64,000 nucleotides of DNA from Hansfordia pulvinata (Eukaryota; Ascomycota; Sordariomycetes; Xylariales): assembly GCA_006538405.1 (NCBI GenBank), contig BJKQ01000002.1, positions 2,108,001 through 2,172,000 of the forward strand, in the 5' to 3' direction. Made by a program: the position numbers and the translations under genes. The notes beneath the pieces are model-generated. The model was given only the letters and a program-made list of their open reading frames with translations, ran no database searches and had not been told where the DNA came from. Below, piece by piece: positions 35,960 through 47,056 of the stretch (the stretch's first letter is position 1; every line of letters begins with the position of its first letter).

Positions 35960-36865
35960 TTAGTTGCCGATGCCGAGGAAGAGCTTCCCGAGCGCGGTCA
36001 GGGAGCCGGAGGTGCTCAGCATCTGGGCGGCGGGGCTGACGAAGCCGTCGACGGGCTGGGTGGAGAAGCCGAAGATGGAGTACTGGGCAATGAAGTCCTG
36101 GTCGTCGCACCACTTCTGCATCTCCGAGTTGAACTTCTGGACGTCGGCGGGGTTGCGGCTGGTGCAGCCCATCTCGGTGATGGCGAGCTTGATGCCAAAG
36201 TCGGAGTGGCGCTTGCTGAGGTAGTCCTTGGCGGCCTGGATCTGGCCGTTGATCTCGGCGCCCTCGCTGGTGTAGAAGTGGGTGCCCATGAGGTCGGGCT
36301 TCTCGTTGGCGGCCAGGCCGCCCATGAAGTCGTGGATCCACTGGGTGCCGGCGTCGTCGCTGGTGGGGGAGGGGCTGACGAGGGTCAGGCCGTGCTTCTG
36401 CTTGAGGGGCAACATGGCGCTCTTCCAGGAGGAGCAGGCGTCGCCGGCGGCGATGCCCTTCTGGTCGGGCTCGTTGTAGAAGTGGACGATCTTGCAGCCC
36501 TCGTTGAGGCGGTCGGTGAGGTAGCCCATCCACTGGCCGGTCAGGCGGTCGGGCTGCTGGACCATGGGCTGGAAGGGGGCGGAGGGCAGGGCCTTGGGCT
36601 TCCACGACTCCCAGTTCATGATGGCGGTGACGGGGCCGGAGCCGATCAGGCCGCCGATGGTGGCGGCGGTGCTGATGAGGGCGCTGGCGCCGCTGCTCTC
36701 GTTGGTGTAGTCCCAGCCGACAACGCGGTTCTTCTTGGAGCTGCCGCCGCCGGCCGGGTAGCCGGGGATCGAGGGCACCGAGGGCAGGTCCTTCTTCTCG
36801 AGGACCTCGAGGGGCAGTGCTAGCGCGCACGCCGCGAGGCAGGTGGTGGCCAATTGGAACTTCAT
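35960..36865 (-). CDS. Secreted GH128-type beta-1,3-glucanase (Asl1-like catalytic core)
   Basis: Single-exon gene, 301 aa, starting MKFQLATTCLAACALALP, a signal peptide, followed by a possible dibasic propeptide site (EKKD, about residues 23-26). The mature region matches the Glyco_hydro_cc/Asl1-like family: KKNRVVGWDYTN at its start, KIVHFYNEPD with the acid/base Glu (about 130), IHDFMGGLA, LMGTHFYTSEG, and LAITEMGCTS with the nucleophile Glu (about 230), ending in a short hydrophobic tail. Family members cleave beta-1,3-glucan and act in fungal cell-wall remodelling or on exogenous glucans. No GPI signal was evident. The codons are extremely G/C-ending, suggesting high expression. Intact frame. 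Confidence 0.88.
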   Translation of the reverse strand: MKFQLATTCLAACALALPLEVLEKKDLPSVPSIPGYPAGGGSSKKNRVVGWDYTNESSGASALISTAATIGGLIGSGPVTAIMNWESWKPKALPSAPFQPMVQQPDRLTGQWMGYLTDRLNEGCKIVHFYNEPDQKGIAAGDACSSWKSAMLPLKQKHGLTLVSPSPTSDDAGTQWIHDFMGGLAANEKPDLMGTHFYTSEGAEINGQIQAAKDYLSKRHSDFGIKLAITEMGCTSRNPADVQKFNSEMQKWCDDQDFIAQYSIFGFSTQPVDGFVSPAAQMLSTSGSLTALGKLFLGIGN

Positions 36866-37465
36866 CTTCGTCCTGCAAAAATGAGTGTGGTAAACAAACA
36901 GCGAATGAGTGACTGTGTTTAGAAAGAGTGACTAGTCTGAAAGACGCAGAACATGAAGATCGATGGACACCTCTCGCAGGCGACCCTGGTTTGCGAGGGG
37001 AGCGGCCTTCTTAAAAGGAGAAGGGCGGCCTCTCTTTGGCTCGAGCGGGCCACGGCCAGTCGAGTCCGTTAGGCCAATCAACAAGAGGTCCCGGGGGGGC
37101 CCCATTCAAGGTACGGGTACGGCCCAGTCCAAGCATGGAAGTGGGTGGATACAACCAAGCCAAAGCCCAAGCCGACCAGACGGCGCGTGGAGACGTACAG
37201 TGTACTCGTATCTAGCTTCCTTGTCTCCACTAAAATAAGGGGTACCTACATCGAAGGCCTCACCTCCCAAGCAACACGGGACTTTCCACCGTTCCTGCGA
37301 GTAGGTACTTCGTGTACTACTGTCCACCCATGGCTCCTCCTCCTTTTGCTGCGACTCGCGAGATCGCTTGCCCGCCCGTCCGCCCGCCCCGGATCCGCAG
37401 AATCCGTGGCCGTGGTGAGCCAGCCGCCAGCGAGGCTACTACTACGTTTCCTCGCACGAGTACAT

Positions 37466-37490
37466 ACACACACACACACACACACACACA
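37466..37490. repeat. AC dinucleotide microsatellite
   Basis: About 12 AC units, flanked by TACAT on both sides. Confidence 0.95.
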
Positions 37491-37594
37491 TACACCGGGT
37501 GGGTCGCCATCCTTCTGTCGACAAAGGCTGATGATGCTGGGCACTCATCTCGGGAGGGCGTTCGAGGCGCAAAGCCAAAACAGGGGCTCGTTCG

Positions 37595-37620
37595 TGGCTG
37601 GCTGGCTGGCTGGCTGGCTG
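37595..37620. repeat. TGGC tetranucleotide microsatellite
   Basis: Six uninterrupted TGGC units plus TG. Confidence 0.95.
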
Positions 37621-40028
37621 AAGCTGGGTTGTATGGCATGGCATGGCATGGCACGGTAATGAATGGATGCTTGTTGTCCGGATGGTGTGGCTGGCCCATG
37701 TCCACGCACGGTTCATATCGGACCCCAACGCATCCATCCCATGCACTCGTATGTGTGTTTTCCAGCCACGGCCATGTGGCAGCTCGGACGGGGGCGTAGG
37801 GGGGCCAACGCAGTCCTGGCAGAGCCGTCAACCCGTCTTGGTTCGGTTGAATGATTGTTTGGACGAACAACCAAAACCAATGAACCAGTGGAAGGCCTCC
37901 CATCCTTGCACGCACGGTGCGGCTGATACTTGGTCTCTGCCCGATAGAAACGAACGAGTATTCGAGTGTCCGTACACGGGTACCTGCTCTGTGCCGCCCT
38001 CGCTCGCCTTTGCAAAGTGTGGACCGCTTCGATGCCAATGCCGGTGCATGCGCGGAGAAGCTTGGCTCAGGGGCGGCTACGCCGCGTTTCCCGGTGAGAG
38101 AATGGCGTCAAAATAGAAAAGGGTCAGCCCAGTACGAGCACATCCTCCAAAGCCTCTGAAGCTACTGTGTCTAGGCTGGGAATAAGAATACCTACAGTAT
38201 GAGGTCGGTACATACAACTTCCTTCAACTTTCATGTTGAATACAAGCAAGCCTTATCATCTCAAATACATAGGTTGTAATAAGCAAGAAACGAGGCCAGT
38301 TCTGGTGGAAAGATGCCCTCTTACCGGTAGTCTGGCGGCACTCGTCTGTCGCTCTTTTGTCTGCTCACCGTGCTAACATCTACACCCATCTATCAGACTC
38401 GCATAAGCCAACTCGTACATACTTTTGCTGTGCTCCTCTTCGAATCGGGCAAACCCCCCAGGGCTAGGCTAGGTGGCTAGGTGGCTAGGTATTGCGTGGT
38501 GCTCCCCGTGCCTGAGCCTACCAGTATGGCGCGGGCGGCCCCTGGCGATCGGATGCAGGACACAAGAGCTAGGCTTCTGGCCATTGGCCGCTGCGGCATC
38601 GCCAAGTGGGCGGAGCGCCAGCTAGTGGCCCGGCTATCTCCTGCTGGCCGGGCTCCAAAGAGGGCACGGATGGATGCGCTTACGAGTACAAGCCAGCGCC
38701 GGCGCCAGTCTCTTTCCCAGGTCCCGGCTTGCCCTCATTGGCTGCTTTCTGGCGCTCGCTGATCGCCGTTGGTTGGAAAATTTCTCGTCCTGACGCCAAC
38801 ACACGCCAAGGACTCAAGAGGACCGCTCCCTGCTCCGGTACCTATTCCGTGCGTGTTCGCACGTGCAAGTACTGCCCCCCCCCTCTCTCTCTCTCTGAAA
38901 ATCTCTCGGGAGAGTTGGGAGGCTGGGTGAAGGAGGAAGACCACGGTAATACGGCAAGGTGTACAGGCGTCTATTCTTTCCTCAGGCACGGCCCCAGTGC
39001 TGAGGACTGTACGAGTGATCGGTCGAGCCTGTGTCCCTGGCGTGCGTGCCTGTCTGTGCCTGGGAAGACGGGCTCATCAAAGACCCTCTTTTCCCTGCAG
39101 GACGTTACGCGTTCAGATGGGCACATGGGATCGAGGCCTCGGGCTTCTTCGTCTCATTTCTCTGCATGATCATGTCCGCCGTGTGCTGATGATACCGATC
39201 GCCAAGACTTTGGGACGCTGTCCCGCATCTCATCAACCTCTTTGCTGTCTGTCTCTCGAGTTGGACAGGGACCCCTTTGTCGCGGTATAGGCACGAGTAC
39301 ATACTCGGACACGACTGTTGCTTGCCTGAAGAAGGGTCGCGCCTACGAGTCCGGGTAATGCTCAACAAAGCACGACATCACATCAATGATGGACCCTTCC
39401 ACGATTGTGCCCGACACTCCATGGTTGCACGAAAATCAGGGCTCGTACGGGTACCGAACGAGCCGGTATCCTCGTTATCCTTTTTCTTTCTCTTTCTCTT
39501 CCTCTTTCTATTCCTGATAAACAAAGGCTGCCGTGGCTGCTTACTCGTACGAGTACTCGCACATGCTGAAGGAAGCAACCCAAGCTACGAGTACTCCATA
39601 GCGCAGCGTACGCAGGTACAGCGCATCGAAGCCCACCGGCGCTACGGATATGTGGGACAGACTCCTTTTCCCCTGAATTTGTGGCCCTTGACGACATCCA
39701 CTTAGCTTCCGCGGCCAGCTTTGCGGTTTGAGTACTGAGTACTTCTCAATAATCAGATTGCTGGCTGCTCAAGCTCGTATACGGTACGTTGGCTGCATGG
39801 GACAAGGGACTGCAGAGCGAAATGGTACCTTGCATCACGAGCTGATGAGGGTCGCGTTGCAAGGTTGGGCCTCGTTGTCAGCCACCCGGCGTTCCCTGAT
39901 GTGATGACCACCAGATGACGTGTTGATGCGTCGTCTGCGAGCACGGAGGACCTTGTCGGCGTTGTTTACTCGAATGTCCTTGCCATCCCACCCAGACGCT
40001 ACTGTGGAGATTCTTTCGGGCTCTGGCG

Positions 40029-40035
40029 CTCTCTC

Positions 40036-40069
<34 letters not shown>

Positions 40070-40095
40070 TTCTCTTCTTTCTCTTCTTTTTTCTT
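40029..40095. repeat. CT-rich polypyrimidine tract
   Basis: Nearly pure pyrimidine on the plus strand, mostly CT dinucleotides with TTT interruptions. Confidence 0.9.
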
Positions 40096-42978
40096 GGCCT
40101 GCACGCGCTCTTTCTCGTGGCAGCCAAGTTGGGGCTGAAAGAGGGGGCTGAGGCTGTTCCCTTGCTTTGTAACCGTAGCGAATTGACGTAAGGGCCGTAC
40201 GAGTACTCGTATTGCCACCCACATATACTCCGCAGTTCTGGGTCGTTGGTTTATTCCGCGTTGCCGTCGCGCATACGAGCAGAAACATTAAGTGTTGGCG
40301 ATACTGAAGCCGCCCTTTGTTGCTAAGTGCAGGAGACCAGTCTGGACTCTGCAGATCTCCGGCAGTTGCGCATCGTCGAGTACATGTACTCCGTAGGCTA
40401 CCTACGGAGTCCGAGTACGAGTACTCCTCCACCTCCCACAACCCCCCGAAAATTGCGCACCCGTCCGCGATGACGGTGGAGGGTGGGGTTTTCCCAGGAG
40501 ACTGCTGTCAGCGTGGTGCCTTTCTGCCGGGCCAAGCGAGAGTCGTGGGGCTGCTTTTTTCGATGCCTTATGAGCGGTGGTGGTGGGTGCGTGGGTACCA
40601 CGGGTGCGCGGATTATCACTTCCGTGGCATCCTGGCGTCTGGACCACAGGATCTGCGCCATTCGTCGCTGAGATAGAATCCAAGCGACCAAGACAAAATA
40701 GAGAATCGCCTTTGCTCTCGTGGCCCTACAGTTGACAAGTCTGCAGTGTGGGCCGACACGGGTCCAACGGCCTTTGCGAACGCAGGCGGACACGACCAAG
40801 TAGGCAGGTAAGTAGGTAGGCACGTAGTGGCACGGTAGGGACGAGTAGCTTTGCACGCTCATGGCGATCCTGCCACGGCTCGTCAGTCCTCGTGCGGATT
40901 CAGGATCTCGACCCCACGACCACGGCCAGAGGCTGACTACCTCATACGTAGTATGCGTGTGCCCGCCGTCGGCATCTCGGCGATCCATCTACGGACGTAC
41001 GATTAGCCCCCTCTCCGTCAGACTCTTGGGCTGTCGGGCCGGGCTCCTCGCCCCTCCCTCGAACCAAGCGATGAAGAGGGAATCTGCGGCTTCTGGGCCT
41101 GGCTTCCTACCGACCGAACAGCGAGGCCGCGGCGGGACTGCTGGTCGCGTGTTGGGCGCCAAACCAGGCGCTGTACTCGTATCCCAGAATAACTGTGCGC
41201 CCACTCAGAAAGGAGTGGCAGCAGACCGCTGTCGAGCAGCAGGCGCGCGCGCCAAAGTTGTTCCAAACATAGGTAGGCGGGTAGGATATCCAGGGCCGTG
41301 TCTACATGATGAGGTAACAGATGGGTGTCATCAGCTCCAGTGCCTCAGGAGCATTTTGCAACCAATGTGCCCAAGGCAATACCTACGTACTAGGAGTACT
41401 CGTAGATAGCGCAAAACTGAGTTGGCATCTCTGCTGTTAGCGCCCGGCGCGTGGCGAGCTGTCATCAGTCCAGAAAGAGGGCGGGCACGATCTATGGGCA
41501 GACAGTTCTTTGCCGCCCGCGTGGCGAGAACCCAACGCGGGCCGCATATTCCAGTACAGCTCAGCTGCTTCTTCTTCTAAGCCGCCGTTCCATTGGTCTT
41601 CCGATTCCGTCTGGGTTCACTACATGTGGTTACTCGGTTTTACGAGTAACTAGGCGCCTTCCTTATGTTGGCACAAATAATCAGCGTTTTAGTTACCGCC
41701 GCCTACGAATGCTCGTAGATACATGCGGTACCGAGACAGAATACGTGTAGATATTCCGTGGTGGCCTCTCGATTTGATACCTATTACAAGTTACAAGTAG
41801 TCCGCCTCGTCTTGCCTCGACACGGCCATGGCCCATGGGATTCGCCAGATGCATCGGAGCCCAGCCGCAGCCGCAGCCGACAAAAAAAAAAAGCGTCGTG
41901 GGTGCCGGGGCCCCGAGCCGCGAGCCGCCTAGAATGTTCGGATGGATCCCATCCCTTGAGGACCCCATCCGTACCTGGTAGATAGATACCTATGGAGTAC
42001 TCACACGGATCGCTCGTGCTCCTCCGAGTACCCGTGGGAGGGGTTGCAAGCCACGCAGCGTTGCGCAGCTTGCGACGACACCACAGGGGGTCATCTGACG
42101 GGGTTGGGTGAAGTCCTCGAGGGTCGGGTCCAGGTAAGTATGGGTGAGAGGCAATGGAAGTATCGACATGCAGGTACGGCACGGAGGTCGATACGGTACG
42201 AGTAGGTATGGAACTGTACCTGGTAAGGGAACCGTACCTAGTGGCGGGTAACTCAAGGTGAGGCATCGTCAGCCCAACCACCCATGCTGTCCACCGCCCT
42301 GTCTGCAAGATGATCTGTCCGTCCGTCCCGCCGCCGCCCCGGAGAGCCCACATTGGTCTCATGGTGAGGCGGTGACGACGATGGCCCCTTGTGCTTGTGC
42401 TTGTGCTGTGCCCCTCGTACCCCTGTAAGCGCGCGCCAAGCACAGGCATGCGAGTACCTTAAGCATAAAGGCATAGGTACTTACGCGTATTGAACTGTTA
42501 TGTATCCGTAAAACCAACAGGGTCCCCCCTCCCTGGCAGGGACATGCTTGCACTGGAAACATACCAATCACCCAGCAGTCTTGACGAGAAATTCATCTTG
42601 TTTTCAGCGTTACTGCTCGCATTGTTTGGTTGTGAGGTACTGACTCCTAGGAGACGAGCTGCTATTACTGGGCGAAGTCCTGTCTCCATGTATGGATGTC
42701 TCCGGGACGAAGTCGAGCACCGAGTTGCGTCACAGGGCCAGCTTGAAAGGTAAGGTAGATGACTGAACTTGGAAGTCCTGCCGCGGAGAAGGGGGGCATA
42801 AGCCCGCAGTCCACAACAGCATCGCCACGTTGTCGGTACCTTAGGTAGGCTGCAAAACCCCCCACCTCCCTCCTACGAGTACTGTGGTTCCAGGTCTTTG
42901 GGCCGGCTCGTTTCCTTCATGCCCCCAGCTACCACCTACGAGTACTCGTATCAGACCTCGTCGCGCCCACGCCGCCAA

Positions 42979-44383
42979 TCACACGTCCGCCGCGAGCCGG
43001 CTGTCGTCCATCGCTGCCAGGTAGCTCTCGACCGACGTCATGGCGATGCCCCGGCGAGCGTTGAGCGTGCGCTCCGCCTCCCACCACACGCCCGTCCCGT
43101 CGCCGAAGATGTTCTGGTACCCGACCATGGCGTCCCCGGGCTGCTCGCGCGCCCGCCTGCCCAGCGTCTCCATGTCCCACACCTCGCGGCGGAACCCGAC
43201 CTGTTCTTCTCCTCCTCCTCCTCCTCCTCCTCCACCTGCTGCACCGCCGCCGCCGGCGACGACGACCCCGCCGAACCGCGCCTCCACCAGCTCCGCCACC
43301 CGCCCGTACGACACCGTGTCGCCAGCGACGTAGACGACGCCGCTCTCGCCCTCGCCCTCGCCCTCGTCCTCGTTCTCGTCCTCGCAGCCGCGGTGGTGGT
43401 GGTGGTGGTGGTGGTGCCTCCCCTGCCCCGCGACGTGCGCCCCTCGCGGCTCGTACACCACCTCGGCGGCCGCGCGCCCAATGTCCGCCACGTCGGTGAC
43501 CGTGACGCGGTTGTCCCAGCCGCCCAGCGCCCGCACCGCCCGCCGCGGGAGGTCCACGGCCCCGAACGCCGGCAGGAACAAGAGGCTCATGAACAGGCCC
43601 GTGCTGACGATCGTCCACGCCAGCCCCGCCCCCGCCGCCTCCGCCCGCAGCAGCGCCCGCACCCCGAGCTGCTCGTCGAACAGCTCCCCTTGCGCCGACC
43701 CCGCCCCGATCGCGTCGTAGTCCACGCCCCACTGCCACGGGAGGAAGCGCCGGAGCCGCCCCCCGCTGCCCTCCGAGCCCCCGGCCCCCCGAGCCGCCCC
43801 CGGCCGCCGCCGCCAGCAGAGCCGCCTCCGCGACGCGCCGCTGCGTCCCCGCCGGCATGCCCTCGCCGAACCCGGCGCAGACAACCACCGTGTGGAAGCG
43901 CGCAAACGTCCGCGCCAGCTCCGCCACCGGGTCCACGACGATATCGCCCTCGACGAGAGCCGTGGCCACTCCGATCCCGGCCCCGCGCTCTGACGATGAC
44001 GACGACGACGAAGGCCCCAGAAGCGCCGCGTTGGCCGCCGCCTTCGCCGGGTCCGTCGTCCTCAGCGTCGTGCCCCGCAGCATGACCGACACGGGCGCCC
44101 CGCGCCGCGACGGGTGCGCCGCCAGCCCGCCCAGCACCGCCTGCCCCAGCTCGCCCGCCCCGATCACCAGGACCGACTTCTGCTCTTCTGCTGCCGCCTT
44201 GGCTTTCCCGTCTCCCTTGGGTGTTCTCGGATTGTCTCCCTGTAGTAGATGGGGTCTGTGGATTGGCAGATGCGTGCTTCTAAGGTGAGAGAAAGTAGTG
44301 TATGTGTTTCAAATGTCGATGGTGATCTTTGTGATATGCACCGCTTTCTGACGGGTATCGAGCTGTTGGCTCACGCGTAGCAT
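42979..44383 (-). CDS. NmrA-like / isoflavone-reductase-like NAD(P)-binding oxidoreductase with low-complexity inserts and frame problem
   Basis: Rossmann-fold protein of the NmrA-like atypical SDR group. The nucleotide-binding motif is VLVIGAGELGQAV. Later family motifs are FLPWQWGVDYDAIG, ELFDEQLGVRALLRA and WTIVSTGLFMSLLF. Proposed model: complement(join(42979..44239, 44375..44383)), with a 9-nt first exon (ATG CTA CGC), donor GTGAGC and acceptor CTACAG. This start is tentative: in the main frame the only upstream initiator-like codon is GTG at 44167. The main exon has one base too many. The frame before about 43790 (minus-strand reading) and the frame holding WQWGVDY meet inside a G-run region at about 43765-43800. 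Unusual inserts within the domain are an eight-His run, an Asp/Glu/Gly repeat and a Gly10 stretch. Substrate unknown; it could be an aromatic alcohol reductase or a redox sensor. Confidence 0.7.
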
Positions 44384-45492
44384 CAGGGAACGTCTTGCTC
44401 ATTAGGCATCTGCAGGTCTGACGGCCGTGGTGAGCCTCCTGTTCTTATATCCAGCATCTCGTCGTCTCGCATGACCAATAACAGCTAGCGTGACGCTGAT
44501 CTATGAGTGCGGCAGTCAGCCATTTTGGATTACAAATCCATAGATGTTCACCCACCACTGGCAAAAGTATCAAGCATATTTAGCGAGGCTCGACGATTTC
44601 AAAGCTCAAGGTTCGAGCGGTCGCGACGTCTATACTTTACGTCTCGCTACGAGTTCGTAGCGTAACGAATATACCAATCTAAACGGCCCCTGTCGGAACC
44701 GCGGGAAGAGACCCCCGGGTTGAGCAAGCCCGTAATTTTCTACCAGGAAAGTCTCCCATGTGCATAGCCCAGTAGAAACGGGCGGGCTGGCCGGAGATGC
44801 TGCTATGTTTTCTTAATAATACTAAGGACTTATCTGACTGCACTATAATACTGCATAAGAACCTAACCGAAACCGATAGACCTTCGGGGTCCTTTGACTG
44901 ACACGCTCGCCGGCCTGTCCTTGCCTCGACAGTTCGTGCTGCAGCGCTCGAATCACATTATAAGGCATTATATGAACAAGTTGCTCAACTAGGTCCAGGC
45001 CGCTTTATCGGTGTTGTTTCCGGTCTTTGTCGTTTTTTCCCCATCTTCTTTTTTTTTCCGCCGATTTGCTGATGTCAGAAAGGGGGCCTCTCTTTCAGCG
45101 GTTACAGACTTTACTAAGCTAGCCACCCCTTCCCTCCCGCGCAGTGCTCGGGACCAAGAGGCGCGCTGGTCTGCCGATGAAGAAGAAGCAGTCGTCGCAC
45201 TGGCAGATTAACATCTCCGAGACTACCACCGGCAACCTCTGGACGCCGCCGATGTACATATGAAAAAATCAGCCTTCTTTTCTCTTTGTTTCATGTCTCC
45301 CTTCACCTTTTCTCATATTGTCCTTCATTTCTGATATTCAGTTGAGATCCTAGAAAAGCCGACGTGGCGCGTACACACACAATATTCCCATAGAACGGCC
45401 CGGGAAGAAATGCGACTCTTGAGGTTATCGGCCTGCATTTTCCCCGGTACCGCCCGGCGGAACAGCCTGGGAAACCGCGCAGGCATCCAAAC
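44384..45492. other. Intergenic region containing one copy of a diverged repeat
   Basis: About 1.1 kb, more AT-rich than its surroundings, between the NmrA-like promoter and the PAQR 3' end. It holds repeat copy A (44653-44798). No gene was recognised; a short plus-strand ORF at 45011-45211 has no recognisable product. Confidence 0.5.
44653..44798 (+). repeat. Diverged dispersed repeat, copy A
   Basis: Aligns with 47600-47769 in the same orientation. Shared blocks include AAACCGCG/GAACCGCG, GAGCAAGCC/AAGCAAGCC, AGCCCAGTAGA and ACGGGCGGGCTG. Many differences are transitions. Confidence 0.7.
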
Positions 45493-46679
45493 TCACGCCC
45501 CAGACCCCCCGCAGATCCCGACCCGGTCGTTCAACGCCTGCCACGCCTGGGCCGTCTCCAGCAGCCCCTGCAGGCGGATCAGGGCGCCCGCCAGGACGAA
45601 CGCGTGCATGAGGTTGTGGCTCTGGCCGACCAGGTCGAAGGTCTCGGGAAACCAGCGCTCCGGGATCCGGGCGGCGTAGATGGCGGCGCCGGCGAAGTTG
45701 ACAAAGGCGAGGCCGAGAAACGAGTCCAGGCCCATGGCCTCCCGCAGCCCACCGCGGTAGCCCTGCAGCCACAGGCCGTGGACGACGGGGGCGAAGAGGC
45801 TGGCCCCGAGGAAGGCGTACATGGCCACGCGAGCAGTGCGGTAGGCCGGCCGGCGGAACTTGGGGCGGAGGGTGAAGAGGCCGCAGCCGACAGCGGTGGC
45901 GGTCAGGGAGGCCAGGTAGGCATCGCGCAGGGGCCGGCGGCAGTAGAAGGCGAAGTGCGTGCCCGACATGCCGGTGCCCCACATGACGAGGACGATGCCG
46001 AGGTGGTCGAGCTCGTTGCCGAAGCGGTGCATGTGGGGGCTGTGGTCCGAGAAGGTGTGAAAGGCCGCCGACAGCAGGAAGCAGACGATGACGCCCAGGT
46101 AGTAGACGCCTATCGCGATGCTGTCCTGCGGCGGATTCGAGCGCGCGACATCGGCAAAGCTGGACAACTTGGCGCAGCTCAGAAGGAACCAGACAGCGCC
46201 GAGCAGATGCGACCAGATGTTGGCTGTGTCGAGTTGTTCATTCAGCTCAGGGCTTCTCAATGTCGTCGCGTGGACGCTCGCATCATCCATCACACGGGCG
46301 ATCATACCTGTCTCATTATGGAGCTGAAAGATACTCTTGGCCGACTCGGAGAAGGAGAAGGAGGGTATGCTGGGGAGGAGGGGTCAGGTTCAGCAGCGTG
46401 AGCGTCTCGGCGCGGGCCGCAGTTGAGACTGGCTTACCGGTAGCTCGTCAGGATGTACTCGTTGTCCCTGGGCCGGTCAGCACGTTGATTCGAACCCGCC
46501 CAGCTCACTGCTTGCTGGCCATCGGTGCGATAGATAGGTACTTACTTTTGCCACGGCTCTGCTCGAGGGGGTCAGCGGGGGTGTGATCGTGGTCGTACGA
46601 GAGAGAGATGGGGAGGAGGGGTCTTGTTACTGATCTCGACCCAGCTCAGGAGTCGGGTTCGTGGTCGTTTCGCCGCCAT
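45493..46679 (-). CDS. PAQR / hemolysin-III family seven-TM protein (Izh/adiponectin-receptor-like), five exons with a 13-nt micro-exon
   Basis: Model: complement(join(45493..46223, 46308..46369, 46438..46467, 46546..46558, 46631..46679)), 294 aa, exon sum 885 nt. The four introns are 84, 68, 78 and 72 nt. Exon 2 is only 13 nt (AGCCGTGGCAAAA) and is needed to read LLSWVEIKPWQKDNEYILTSYR across the first three junctions, matching the PAQR N-terminal pattern. PAQR signatures seen: LHNETANIWSHLLGAV, SAAFHTFSDHS, ELDHLGIVLVMWG and GQSHNLMHAF. The Ser, Asp, His and HxxxH residues form the zinc-site set of the family. About seven hydrophobic helices follow. Yeast homologues (Izh1-4) affect zinc and sterol metabolism, and some family members have ceramidase activity. 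The last intron (84 nt) is a multiple of three without stops, so its removal rests on homology. Confidence 0.88.
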
Positions 46680-47056
46680 GTTGGAATGACGGGGCCCTCG
46701 TTGTTGTTGTAGAGTTATGCGTACATATAGGTGGGAATCATGGGGAGATGGCGAGGGACGAGAGTTGGCCAAAGATCTCTACCCTCGCAGCATTATTATA
46801 TAAGGTATATGTAAGGAACTCGCCCGGGCATAATGTCCATGAGAATATTTGATAGGCGAGTTACATGAAAGGGGAGAGGGGTGATGGATGTCTGGTGGGG
46901 GTGGAGGTCAAGCAGTGAAAGCTGGAGGAGAGAGCCCTGGGCTGGGAGTGAGAGGTACTTCCAGAATGTACCCGGAGAGACGGGACCCGGAGCCTGGAGG
47001 TACAAGTACTCGTACCGAGAAAGAGCCCTGGAGAGACGAGGTAACTGGTGGTCGGC
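46680..47056. other. Upstream region of PAQR gene up to the truncated membrane gene
   Basis: PAQR promoter side. It carries one TACTCGTA motif near 47006. The conserved reading of the neighbouring plus-strand fragment does not extend into it: an in-frame TAA lies at 47042-47044. Confidence 0.45.

Larger units (their letters stand above)
36866..42978. other. Largest gene-free region, with several microsatellites
   Basis: About 6.1 kb without any ORF resembling a known protein on either strand. Contains an AC microsatellite (37466-37490), a TGGC microsatellite (37595-37620), CATGG repeats (37635-37655), a CT-rich tract (40029-40095), a C-run plus CT repeat near 38875-38897, and numerous TACGAGTACTCGTA-family motifs. 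The 5' ~150 bp is the GH128 promoter. Confidence 0.55.

Noticed and set aside
35963..36823. Plus-strand and alternate-frame ORFs across the GH128 gene
   Set aside because: Extreme third-position GC keeps all frames open. Only the minus frame with FYNEP and ITEMG makes a known protein.
37466..37490. AC repeat as possible telomere or CRISPR-like array
   Set aside because: Simple dinucleotide microsatellite; no spacer structure and not a TTAGGG-type repeat.
42898..44085. Plus-strand ORF of 395 aa opposite the NmrA-like gene
   Set aside because: Arg/Pro-rich reading of a GC-rich antisense strand. The minus strand carries clear Rossmann motifs.
46486..46502. GGTTCGAATC-like B box suggesting a tRNA gene on the minus strand
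   Set aside because: It lies inside a 78-nt PAQR intron. No A box, acceptor stem or anticodon arm can be built around it.
14563..46679. Secondary-metabolite or carbohydrate-utilisation gene cluster (GH5, GH128, NmrA-like)
   Set aside because: The genes are kilobases apart, interleaved with housekeeping genes, and no core synthase, transporter or regulator is present.
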